A stretch of 26,361 nt of DNA from positions 1 to 26,361 of the forward strand of contig JAJZXP010000112.1 in NCBI GenBank assembly GCA_021806345.1. The letters are read 5' to 3'. This stretch comes from Thermoplasmata archaeon. Lineage in GTDB: Archaea; Thermoplasmatota; Thermoplasmata; Thermoplasmatales; Thermoplasmataceae. Positions 1 through 7,246 of this stretch are shown here, in pieces. Below the pieces are notes generated by a model, which was not told the DNA's origin, did not search any database, and worked only from the letters and a program-made list of their open reading frames with translations. Position numbers and translations under genes: made by a program. Numbering within the stretch: the stretch's first letter is position 1; every line of letters starts with the position of its first letter.

Positions 1-57
1 AGCCAGGATATTAATGAAGGGTTTAGGTTATTCTTTGGATGGCTTTTAGCGATGTAA
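1..57 (+). CDS. possible C-terminal end of an unidentified gene (partial)
   Basis: Frame 1 is open from the window edge for 18 codons and ends in TAA at 55-57. The visible tail is hydrophobic and aromatic (INEGFRLFFGWLLAM). The stop lies two bases before the stop of the convergent ESCRT-III-like gene, the same tight packing seen at other convergent pairs here. Frame 2 is also open for 15 codons, so the choice of frame is weak. Function cannot be judged from so little sequence. Confidence 0.25.
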   Translation, partial: SQDINEGFRLFFGWLLAM

Positions 58-59
58 TT

Positions 60-656
60 TTATTGGGTTTTGTCATCATTTCCCATTACTTTTCTTATCA
101 GATCGTCCACTTCCGAAGATGTTGAATTCTGTTCTTTTTGTCCGCCGGTGCCTAATATGCTTCCAATAACATCATCCACATTTTCTCCCCCTCTTGACGC
201 AAATTCATCAAGGCTCTTGTTAATATCCCCGAACTGATCTTCCAGTCTAGATTCAAGTTGTTCAGTTCTTGAGTTTATGCTTTCTATGTTCTGGGTGATC
301 TGTCTCGCTTGTTCATCGGTGAGCATTCTTTTTCCAAATTCTTCGTTGGCAGAGGATAGGATTTTGCCACTGGATCTCTCAATATAAATAAATTCAAAGG
401 TAACCTCAAGGTTGTCAAGATAAAGCATAAAACTTCTCAGATAGTCAATAGCGCTTTTGACTCTAACAGCGTTTTGAGCTGCGTTTTTCATTCCTTTCTG
501 ATCCTTTACCTGTGCAGCTTTTTTTATGTTGTTAATTGCCTGTACCAGCAATTGCTCCTGTTTCTTAAGATTTCTATCAACTTGAGATTTATAATTCCTT
601 ATTTTCGATCTCGTCTCAAATCTTTTATCTTCTTCTGATTTTCTAAGTATTGCCAT
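60..656 (-). CDS. ESCRT-III / Snf7 superfamily-like protein
   Basis: This 198-aa protein is probably a cytosolic, membrane-remodelling polymer subunit of the ESCRT-III/CdvB type. Residues 1-30 are very basic. A long helical hairpin follows at about 25-95 (KKQEQLLVQAINNIKKAAQV, then a second helix through RVKSAIDYLRSFMLYLDNLE). A third acidic helical segment spans about 110-155, and the tail is flexible and Gly/Ser/Gln-rich. The last helix, about 183-191 (VDDLIRKVM), loosely resembles the MIM1 motif that binds Vps4 MIT domains. There is no transmembrane segment or signal peptide. Family members act in division or membrane repair with a Vps4 ATPase, which is not in this window. An AT-rich box at 688-701 and a GGTAAT four bases before the ATG may drive expression. 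The gene is divergent from the first MFS transporter. A PspA-like assignment is the main alternative, since PspA belongs to the same superfamily. Confidence 0.65.
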   Translation of the reverse strand: MAILRKSEEDKRFETRSKIRNYKSQVDRNLKKQEQLLVQAINNIKKAAQVKDQKGMKNAAQNAVRVKSAIDYLRSFMLYLDNLEVTFEFIYIERSSGKILSSANEEFGKRMLTDEQARQITQNIESINSRTEQLESRLEDQFGDINKSLDEFASRGGENVDDVIGSILGTGGQKEQNSTSSEVDDLIRKVMGNDDKTQ

Positions 657-767
657 TGAATTACCATCTCAATATGTCTTATGGTGTAATTAAATATTTC
701 TTATTTGATGGATTACGGAGAAAGAAAAAATCCATTGCAACATGATAATTTTTAGACAAAATATCTA

Positions 768-778
768 TATTTTTAAAC
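768..778 (+). promoter_or_regulatory. TATA box of the first MFS gene (leaderless)
   Basis: The AT-rich box tttttaaactt is centred about 25 nt before the ATG at 798. Transcription would then begin at or next to the start codon, as in leaderless archaeal mRNAs. No ribosome-binding site is visible. Confidence 0.55.
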
Positions 779-797
779 TTAATTAAGATTCCATTTT

Positions 798-2246
798 ATG
801 GAGAAAGAAGGAAAACTAATACTTGCTCTTTTAATTGGGGTATTAATGGGAGCAATTGACTCCACTATTGTTCTCCTTGCCCTGCCAACAATCAACGGTT
901 ATTTTCAAACCCAACTTTCATTGTCGATCTGGGTAATTCTCATTTATCTTTTGGTAATAGCGGTGGGCACCACGCAGTTCGGGCGTCTGGGTGACGTAGT
1001 GTCCAGGCGTACGATTTTCAGCAGTGGGTTACTTGTTTTTACCATTGGATCAGCTCTTTGCGGAGCATCGTCAACAATTTATGAATTAATAGTATTCAGG
1101 GGATTCCAGGCACTAGGTGCTTCTATGATCCAGTCGAATAGTGGTGCAATAATAGCAGAGAATTTCCTACCACATAAGAGAGGCAGGATATTTGGCTACA
1201 CTGCCATAGGTTTCAACTCGGGAGCTATGCTCGGAATAGTTCTGGGAGGGATCATAACGACATTCGTAGGATGGCAGTATATTTTCTACATTAACGTACC
1301 AATTGGAATTTTTGCCTTTATATTAGCAATGAAAAACATAAGCAAAAGCGAAAAAATATCAAACAAATTAGATCTTGTTGGTACTACATTACTCGGTTCC
1401 GGATTAGGATTTATTGCATACGGCGGTGTCAATATCACATCATCAGGAATTGATCATTTCAATGAGCTAATTCTTTTGATTGGAATAATTTTGATCCTAT
1501 GCTTAATATTCGCGGAATCCAGAGTCAGGAAGCCATTGATTCCATTCAGCATATTTAGGGTGAGGGTACTGAGTTATTCCATAATAGCCGCCTTTCTTCA
1601 GAGCCTTGGATTTCTCTCTGTGGTGTTCCTGTTAATTATGTACCTCCAAGGGATTAGGGGTTTAACGCCATTCATTAGCTCTCTCTATTTATTACCGGGA
1701 TACGTGGTAGGTAGTATTCTGGGTCCCTTATCCGGAAGACTGTCAGATAGGATCGGCTCAAGGATTCCAGCTACATTGGGAATGCTTGTAATGGGAGTAG
1801 CGATAATAATCTACACAACGTTGACAATTTCAGTATCACTGGATATTATAATCATAGGCTCTTTCTTTACTGGAATAGGTTCTTCGCTGTTCTATCCTGC
1901 CAACAACAGTGCAGTTATGGCAAATTCACCCAGAGAGTTATTTGGGTTATCTTCAGGTTTTCTAAGAACTATGTCAAATATTGGTATGCTGGGCAGTTTC
2001 GTAATTTCAATTTCAATAGCAAGTCTGAGTGTAACGAGACAAGTCGCCTATGAGGTATTTGCCGGTGTAAGTAACCTCAACGGAGGACTGAGTTTAAAAG
2101 TGTCTGATGCTCTTCTTTCTGGAATAAGGGTCGCATTGTATTACTCTCTTGCAATTCTTCTTCTTGGTGCAATATTTTCTTTTGCCAGAGGAAAGGAGGT
2201 TAGGGAAAGTCAAAAAGTGGCTAAGGAAGATAGTATTTCTAAATAA
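798..2246 (+). CDS. MFS drug exporter, 14-TM DHA2 (EmrB/QacA) type
   Basis: This is a 482-aa major facilitator that probably exports drugs or other small toxic molecules in exchange for protons across the cytoplasmic membrane. The N-terminal helix carries DSTIVLLALPTI, typical of DHA2 proteins. The loop after TM2 has the MFS motif A signature GRLGDVVSRR, and TM5 has the antiporter motif C region (GAMLGIVLGGIITTFVGWQYIF followed by INVPIG). A second motif A-like loop, GRLSDRIGSR, lies in the middle of the C-terminal half. The length and hydrophobic pattern fit 14 membrane helices. The C-terminal tail is short and charged. The gene has its own leaderless promoter, and the next transporter follows 39 bases later with its own TATA box. 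The substrate cannot be read from the sequence. Confidence 0.85.
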   Translation: MEKEGKLILALLIGVLMGAIDSTIVLLALPTINGYFQTQLSLSIWVILIYLLVIAVGTTQFGRLGDVVSRRTIFSSGLLVFTIGSALCGASSTIYELIVFRGFQALGASMIQSNSGAIIAENFLPHKRGRIFGYTAIGFNSGAMLGIVLGGIITTFVGWQYIFYINVPIGIFAFILAMKNISKSEKISNKLDLVGTTLLGSGLGFIAYGGVNITSSGIDHFNELILLIGIILILCLIFAESRVRKPLIPFSIFRVRVLSYSIIAAFLQSLGFLSVVFLLIMYLQGIRGLTPFISSLYLLPGYVVGSILGPLSGRLSDRIGSRIPATLGMLVMGVAIIIYTTLTISVSLDIIIIGSFFTGIGSSLFYPANNSAVMANSPRELFGLSSGFLRTMSNIGMLGSFVISISIASLSVTRQVAYEVFAGVSNLNGGLSLKVSDALLSGIRVALYYSLAILLLGAIFSFARGKEVRESQKVAKEDSISK

Positions 2247-2258
2247 TGTAAATAATAC

Positions 2259-2268
2259 TTATATAAAA
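2259..2268 (+). promoter_or_regulatory. TATA box of the second MFS gene (leaderless)
   Basis: ttatataaaa is centred about 22 nt before the ATG at 2286, inside the 39-base gap between the two transporter genes. It suggests that the second transporter can be transcribed on its own rather than only by read-through. Confidence 0.55.
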
Positions 2269-2285
2269 TCTTTTAATACGAGAAA

Positions 2286-3434
2286 ATGCATAATTCGGTG
2301 AAGCTTTTTTTCATAACAAAGGCAATTAGATCATTCACCTTCTCAACCATTGCAATAGTTTCACCATTTTACCTATCGGAATTGGGGCTTAACAGCATCG
2401 AAATTGGTTTTGCGCTGTTCTTGAGTTTGTTGTCTACGACCATATTCGTATATTTGTTCGGAAAGATAAATTTTAATTACAAAGGGAGAACCGTATTTCT
2501 TTCATTTCTGACTTTAATTGGCTTGGCCATAATGATAATTTTTTATAATAACAGCATTGGTTTCATTGTGGGTGTTATATTTGGGGGAATCTCCTTAACT
2601 GGAAGAGATCTTTCTGCCTTTCAGCCCATTGAGCAATACACAATGAGTTACTACATCGAAGATCAGAATGAAAAAAATATAGCATTTTCACTTTATGATT
2701 TCAGCTCATATATTGCTTCCACGATAGGTGCTGTTTATCTCACAATTTTCGCAAAACTACCGTTTATTGATCTATTTAGCATCATATTCATTCTTGTGGT
2801 GATTGAATCTAATGTTTACTTTGCATTGAAATTTCCAAAGCATGTCCCGAAGAAGAAAACTGAGGATAAGGACGGAATTTATGCGGGTCATATAAGAACA
2901 ATGTCCTTTCTGTTTTCCCTGGATGCATTGGGGGGCAGTTTGGTAGCAACATCAATGCTTTCCCTATGGTTTCTGGAGGTTTATCATATAAGCCTCAGCA
3001 CGGCTGGTTTTATCTTCAGTATTGTGAGTGTGACTACAGCAATATCCATTCTTGTTTCATCTAAGATTCAGAATAATCTGGGGTTGATAAAAACAATGGT
3101 GTACACTCACCTCATCAGTAATGGATTTCTCATTTTTATGCCCATAATTCACAATCTGTATTGGTCTGAAGCACTACTGTATTTAAGACAAACTACTTCT
3201 CAAATGGATGTTCCAGCCCGTGGGAGTTTTATAAACACTTTCTATCCAAAAGATGTTAGAATTGCTGCAAATACATCATTTACCAGCGCAAGGTCTGCAT
3301 CTCAGATGCCTGGTCCAATATTGGGGACATCCCTTCTGAGCATATTCCCATCATCAATGATATTTTTAGCAGGGGGGATCAAAGTTTCATATGACTTGCT
3401 ATTATATTGGAAATATAGATGGTTTAAAAAATAA
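2286..3434 (+). CDS. MFS transporter, 12-TM type, substrate unknown
   Basis: This 382-aa polytopic membrane protein has a hydrophobic pattern compatible with 12 helices. A basic central loop at about 180-200 (KFPKHVPKKKTEDKD) separates the two halves. The start fits the MFS fold: an N-terminal amphipathic segment, then a first helix with SPFYLSELGLNSIEIGFALF, a pattern common in MFS proteins. The classical motif A is poorly conserved (loop GKINFNYKGR). The second half contains RQTTSQMDVPARGSFINTFY, a segment shared by a group of archaeal MFS proteins I recall but cannot name. It has no sequence similarity at the motif level to the preceding transporter, so the pair is not a recent duplication. 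No substrate can be inferred. Confidence 0.75.
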   Translation: MHNSVKLFFITKAIRSFTFSTIAIVSPFYLSELGLNSIEIGFALFLSLLSTTIFVYLFGKINFNYKGRTVFLSFLTLIGLAIMIIFYNNSIGFIVGVIFGGISLTGRDLSAFQPIEQYTMSYYIEDQNEKNIAFSLYDFSSYIASTIGAVYLTIFAKLPFIDLFSIIFILVVIESNVYFALKFPKHVPKKKTEDKDGIYAGHIRTMSFLFSLDALGGSLVATSMLSLWFLEVYHISLSTAGFIFSIVSVTTAISILVSSKIQNNLGLIKTMVYTHLISNGFLIFMPIIHNLYWSEALLYLRQTTSQMDVPARGSFINTFYPKDVRIAANTSFTSARSASQMPGPILGTSLLSIFPSSMIFLAGGIKVSYDLLLYWKYRWFKK

Positions 3435-3483
3435 ATAGATAAAATAGTTATCTTTTGAATCAATTAAGAAAGGATAAGAAAAT

Positions 3484-4119
3484 ATGCAATTATATATACT
3501 TAGACACGGAGAAACAGAATGCAACAAACTTGGCCAATGGTACTGCCCAATCACATCTCCAATAAATGAAACCGGAATCTTTCAGGCAAAGGATATCGGA
3601 AGAAAACTCGATAAAATCAAATTTGATAAGATTTATCTCAGTCCTGCGAAAAGGTGCATTCAAACTGCGGAATACGCCTTGGGTAACAGCTTGGATCACC
3701 GCTCAACCATCGAAAATGACCTTGTTGAAAGGGACTTAAAAGGATTAAGGAACCTTAATACAGTGGAAATTCTGGAAAAGTACAATATTGATCTAGACAA
3801 ACCTACCACAAGTAAAATAGATCATTTAGGAGATATTGAGAATAGCGGCAAATTTCATTCCAGAATTCGTTCGACTGTGGAAAGGATAATAAGTAATGGA
3901 AAGAAAGAGGAAAATATACTTCTTGTAACACATGGGGGTGTTTTATTTTCGTTCTCTGAGCAATTCCTAAACCTGGAACCAAAGAGAAGCACGTTTGAAA
4001 ATTGTGCGTTTTTAGGATTGAACATAGACGAAAATGGCTTTTCCCCTTTCCTGTCTATAAATGTAAGACAGGACTGGTACCGGGAGGTCAATCCCTCATG
4101 GTCAAGCTTGCGGCTATAA
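3484..4119 (+). CDS. histidine phosphatase (phosphoglycerate mutase-like) family protein
   Basis: This 211-aa cytosolic protein has a complete histidine-phosphatase active site. The RHGE motif at 7-10 supplies the phosphorylated His8, with Arg7. The second arginine is in SPAKRCIQTA (Arg57), the acid/base Glu is in ERDLKG (Glu83), and the second histidine is in THGG (His150). This is the architecture of cofactor-dependent phosphoglycerate mutases and broad phosphatases such as PhoE or CobC. The short length and divergent middle region make a phosphatase more likely than a true mutase, but the substrate is unknown. It starts 49 bases after the MFS gene. Its last 32 bases overlap the 3' end of the convergent flavoprotein gene. 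Confidence 0.8.
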   Translation: MQLYILRHGETECNKLGQWYCPITSPINETGIFQAKDIGRKLDKIKFDKIYLSPAKRCIQTAEYALGNSLDHRSTIENDLVERDLKGLRNLNTVEILEKYNIDLDKPTTSKIDHLGDIENSGKFHSRIRSTVERIISNGKKEENILLVTHGGVLFSFSEQFLNLEPKRSTFENCAFLGLNIDENGFSPFLSINVRQDWYREVNPSWSSLRL

Positions 4120-5395
4120 TGATTGGATCCCAAACTGGACCAAATGGTGGAGTGTAACCGAGATCGGCATAAAATAAATCTTCAGTTGTCATTTTTCCGG
4201 AAATCGCCGTAGCTATTACATTTAATCTCCATGCGCCGTTGTCCTTTGAGCATATTTCTCCACCTAACAACAATTTGGAATTCTTATCATAAACAATCTT
4301 CACCGTGATGTTACTTCCTCCAGGGTAATACTTGGCCCTTGACCATCCAGTTACAATTTTTGATTCAACTTGGAAACCTCTATTTTTGGAATCTTCTTCA
4401 GAGAGTCCACAGAATCCAATTTCAAAGTCCAGAACTTTCAATAGGGTTGTCCCAATGCTGCCTTGAAATATCATATCTCTTCCAGATGCGTTTGCTCCAG
4501 CTACACGTCCCATCTTGTTTGCCACCTGAGCCAACGGAAAATTTTCTCTCTTCCCATCAATTCTGTTTTTAAAAATTGCACAATCACCCGCAGAATAAAC
4601 TCCATTTACAGAAGTTTCCATTTTATTGTTTACCAGCACGAATCCATCGTGATCCAATTCGATCTTCGAATTTGCTAAAAATTCTGTATTTGGTTCAGTT
4701 CCGATTGCGTAAAACAGGTGAGAGAATTCAAGATCGCTATTATTCACTTTCACAATCGGGTTTCCTCTCTCCGATTCTGTCAGTTCCAGATTTTTAAAAT
4801 AAACTACAGTAATTTTACTTTTTAGTGCTTCAATCATTTCCCTGATGACTCTTTTATCCATTCTTTTCATTATTTCTTCGTGTTTCGAAAATAGAGTCAC
4901 ATTCCATCCGGTCTGACTTAACTCAGAGGCCAACTCAACTCCTAGTATGCTATCCCCAAGTATTCCCACATTTTTATCTTTGAGATCGATCTTGATTTGA
5001 ATTGCCTCGTCCAGTGTTCTGACTGAATGGCATTTTCCGTCGATCCAAAGTTTTCCTCGTTTTGCTCTGGACCCACTCGCTATAATCAGTTTATCGTATT
5101 CCAGTGTTTCTCCTCCTGTGACGTAGACAAGTTTTCTATCAGTATTGATGGATTTAACCTTTGTATTTGTCAGCACTTTTATTCTTCTATTGATAGTGAA
5201 TTCTTCAAGGGGATAATGAATTAAACTATCGGCACTTCTAACTAATCCGCTTAAGAAGTATGGGATTCCACACTCTGCATAAGAGACAAAACTGCCAGAG
5301 TCAATAACTACGATTTCACTATCTGGGTCATTCCTTCGTAACTTGGAAGCAGAAGACATTCCTGCAGCCCCGCCGCCTATCACCACAGCTTTCAT
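4088..5395 (-). CDS. CoA-disulfide reductase / NADH oxidase-like flavoprotein
   Basis: This 435-aa FAD-dependent pyridine nucleotide-disulfide oxidoreductase belongs to the single-cysteine group (CoADR, NADH oxidase, NADH peroxidase). It has the N-terminal FAD motif VVIGGGAAGMSSA (5-17) and the redox cysteine Cys42 in SYAECGIPYFLSG. The second FAD motif is GVYSAGDC, and the C-terminal dimer domain ends in LGYTPPFGPVWDPI, a strong CoADR-family signature. Such enzymes reduce CoA disulfide or related disulfides, or oxygen, with NAD(P)H in the cytosol. The nucleotide-binding loop is unusual: GDSILG at 147-152 where GxGxxG is expected. A TATA box lies 20-35 nt upstream. The gene stands alone on its strand and overlaps the convergent phosphatase gene by 32 bases. 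Which substrate it uses cannot be told. Confidence 0.85.
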   Translation of the reverse strand: MKAVVIGGGAAGMSSASKLRRNDPDSEIVVIDSGSFVSYAECGIPYFLSGLVRSADSLIHYPLEEFTINRRIKVLTNTKVKSINTDRKLVYVTGGETLEYDKLIIASGSRAKRGKLWIDGKCHSVRTLDEAIQIKIDLKDKNVGILGDSILGVELASELSQTGWNVTLFSKHEEIMKRMDKRVIREMIEALKSKITVVYFKNLELTESERGNPIVKVNNSDLEFSHLFYAIGTEPNTEFLANSKIELDHDGFVLVNNKMETSVNGVYSAGDCAIFKNRIDGKRENFPLAQVANKMGRVAGANASGRDMIFQGSIGTTLLKVLDFEIGFCGLSEEDSKNRGFQVESKIVTGWSRAKYYPGGSNITVKIVYDKNSKLLLGGEICSKDNGAWRLNVIATAISGKMTTEDLFYADLGYTPPFGPVWDPIIIAASLTMRD

Positions 5396-5414
5396 AACTC
5401 AAGTAATCTCTACC

Positions 5415-5430
5415 AGTTTAAACTATTTAT
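5415..5430 (-). promoter_or_regulatory. TATA box of the flavoprotein gene
   Basis: On the minus strand ataaatagtttaaact is centred about 27 nt upstream of the ATG at 5395. It fits a leaderless or very short-leader transcript. Confidence 0.45.
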
Positions 5431-5597
5431 TCAATGGAAATGTTCGTTAAATTTAGCTTTTAACGAAGTTATTTTTCCCTCTTATGTCATAGTATGGCTG
5501 ACTTTATGAATCTGAAGTTTAAGATGGAAATTTTATAAAAATATTTCCATTTAAAGGAATGCAGTATTAAAATATTAAAGCTTAAAGTAATTACTAA

Positions 5598-5602
5598 GTG
5601 AT
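5598..5602 (+). promoter_or_regulatory. GTGAT ribosome-binding site that decides the hydrolase start
   Basis: GTGAT matches the core of the archaeal SD sequence (GGAGGTGATC) and sits four bases before the ATG at 5607. The GTG inside it could be read as an in-frame start, but its better role is as the RBS. Confidence 0.5.
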
Positions 5603-5606
5603 TTCC

Positions 5607-6215
5607 ATGATAGAAGAAATTGAAATAAAATTTAATGGAAAGAACTTATTCTACAGGTATGAAAGAGCAAACGGAAGTTCTAAAAACCTTATACTGCTGC
5701 ACGGATTTGCATTCACATCTAAAGAGTGGGAAAATATAGGAATAATCCAAAAGATGTCAAGACTTGGGTTCAATATTTATGCGGTGGATTACCCGGGGTT
5801 TGGAAGCAGTGAGTCTAACGATAATTTCAGTATACAAAGGGGAAACGCCTTAAACGGAGCAAGTTTTATTTTGGCTTTTATGGACTTTATGGGAATAGGA
5901 AGGGCAAGCGTAATTGGAGCATCTATGGGAGGAGGGATCGCAATCCTGGGAGCCACAGACAGCGAAATGAGAATTGACAAAATGATAGTGATTGGACCAG
6001 GGTGGTATCCTAAGGACTCTTTGAAGTTGATCCATATTCCCACACTTTTCATCTATGGCGACAGGGACGAATTATTAAGGGATGAGGATCTAATACCGTC
6101 ATTATCTGAAAATAATAACTTCTCGATAAATATAATGGAGAACTCCGGTCATGCTGCCTACCTCGATAACCCTGAAATATTTTTAAGGGTGTGTGAAGGA
6201 TTTTTAAAAAATTGA
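5607..6215 (+). CDS. small alpha/beta-hydrolase fold protein
   Basis: This 202-aa protein is probably a cytosolic serine hydrolase (esterase or acyl hydrolase). After a short N-terminal strand region it has the oxyanion segment LLHGFAF, a YPGFGSSE loop, and the nucleophile elbow GASMGGG with Ser106. The acid strand is FIYGDRDELL (Asp152 or Asp154), and the catalytic His182 is in NSGHAAYLDNP. It is short for the fold, with only a minimal cap region, and resembles the ABHD14/CIB1-like group. The ATG at 5607 is preferred over the in-frame GTG at 5598 because of the GTGAT site. AT-rich boxes near 5535-5545 and 5566-5580 could be TATA elements. Its TGA directly abuts the stop of the convergent zinc-ribbon gene. 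Substrate unknown. Confidence 0.8.
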   Translation: MIEEIEIKFNGKNLFYRYERANGSSKNLILLHGFAFTSKEWENIGIIQKMSRLGFNIYAVDYPGFGSSESNDNFSIQRGNALNGASFILAFMDFMGIGRASVIGASMGGGIAILGATDSEMRIDKMIVIGPGWYPKDSLKLIHIPTLFIYGDRDELLRDEDLIPSLSENNNFSINIMENSGHAAYLDNPEIFLRVCEGFLKN

Positions 6216-7241
6216 TCACTTAAGTTTTTGGGCGTCTGTTTTCATTACCGTTCCATTTGATCCGTCAACAACAATCCAGTATTCTCTTTTCTTGTGTGAA
6301 TACTTTGCCTGCCATATGGGAACGTGTAGAAGTTCAGGCGTTCCGGTGTCGCAGTTAGTTTGAAGTGATTCAAGGTGGTGATGTTTTCCCCTTATGGTAT
6401 TTTCCTGCGCCTGAGCAACGAGGGATTTGGCCATTTGTTTGGAAGTGTCTTCGTCTATGTCCCCGTTAAGGACTTTTATGCTTTTCATTACCTTTGAGGG
6501 ATCATAGTTAGTCCTCTGTTCCAGCTTAAACACATAATTTTCCGGTTGAAGATGTGTCTTCTCCTTGAGTGCGAGTACAGGAAATTGGTAATTCTGAGAA
6601 AATGTTCCACCTCGTATTGCATTATTCCCTCCTATTCCTCCTCCCATCATTCCGCCGATCATCATGCCATCTATCATACCTCCGCCCATTCCGCGTCCTC
6701 CGCCACCCATTGCTTCGTTTGCTGCACCCATAATCGCAGCATCCATAGCAAGGGTACCAACCTCGGCAGCCATGTCAAGGTATTTGAAATTGGAGTTAGC
6801 ACTCGTGGGAACAATCCAGTACGGGACATATGTAATCGCTAATTCCTCTTCCTTTGACTCTTCAAACATGTGACGATCGAAAAGTCCCCTGTCAAGGTCT
6901 TTCCTTATTATTTTCCTAACTTCCTCAGTATCCGTAACTGTGATATTCAGCATAGAATGTTTTGATACATTTTTCCAACCGAGATTACCCAAAGTCACGC
7001 TGGTGCCGCAGTATTCACATGTGACAACAGATTCCCCCGCTGCTGGTTTAATTGGCGCTCCGCATCCTGGGCACTTTAGCTCTGTAACTCCGTTAGCTGC
7101 AATTATGTTGCTTTGTTCCTGTTGCCGCTGGCTCTGCTGTTGGGGTGCTTCTTGTGTGCCTAGATTACCAACTTTTGATCCGCACTTTGAACAAAACATA
7201 GCGTTATCCGGCAATTGTGTTCCACATTTCTGACAATACAT
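6216..7241 (-). CDS. double zinc-ribbon protein, YdjG-like
   Basis: This 341-aa protein has two N-terminal zinc ribbons: C3/C6/C17/C20 (zinc-ribbon type) and C57/C60/C75/C78 (TFIIB-like, CPGCGAP...CEYCG), joined by a Gln-rich linker. A globular region follows with RKDLDRGLFDRHMF and ITYVPYWIV. Next comes a Gly/Met-rich hydrophobic stretch at about 178-205 (GMGGGMIDGMMIGGMMGGGI), then a C-terminal domain ending LLHVPIWQAKYSHKKREYWI and VVDGSNGTV. The paired 'VPYW' and 'VPIW' blocks around a membrane-like centre recall Bacillus YdjG of the ydjFGHI stress locus; this is from memory. The ATG at 7241 was chosen because the first ribbon starts there and GGAGAG, inside the end of the upstream SPFH gene, is well placed. 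The gap to that gene is five bases. It probably docks other proteins at the membrane, but no enzyme activity is suggested. Confidence 0.7.
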   Translation of the reverse strand: MYCQKCGTQLPDNAMFCSKCGSKVGNLGTQEAPQQQSQRQQEQSNIIAANGVTELKCPGCGAPIKPAAGESVVTCEYCGTSVTLGNLGWKNVSKHSMLNITVTDTEEVRKIIRKDLDRGLFDRHMFEESKEEELAITYVPYWIVPTSANSNFKYLDMAAEVGTLAMDAAIMGAANEAMGGGGRGMGGGMIDGMMIGGMMGGGIGGNNAIRGGTFSQNYQFPVLALKEKTHLQPENYVFKLEQRTNYDPSKVMKSIKVLNGDIDEDTSKQMAKSLVAQAQENTIRGKHHHLESLQTNCDTGTPELLHVPIWQAKYSHKKREYWIVVDGSNGTVMKTDAQKLK

Positions 7242-7246
7242 TTTTT

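Noticed and set aside
798..3434. Tandem MFS genes as a recent gene duplication
   Set aside because: They differ in predicted helix number (14 and 12), length and motifs, so they are different subfamilies placed side by side.
5396..5597. Possible tRNA or small RNA gene in the gap before the hydrolase
   Set aside because: No T-loop (GTTCGA-like) sequence or cloverleaf arms could be found; the stretch is AT-rich and is explained by two divergent promoters.
6600..6760. GC-richer repetitive tract suggesting a repeat array
   Set aside because: The repetition is codon-level (Gly/Met-rich protein segment) inside the zinc-ribbon gene; spacers and direct repeats of a CRISPR array are absent.
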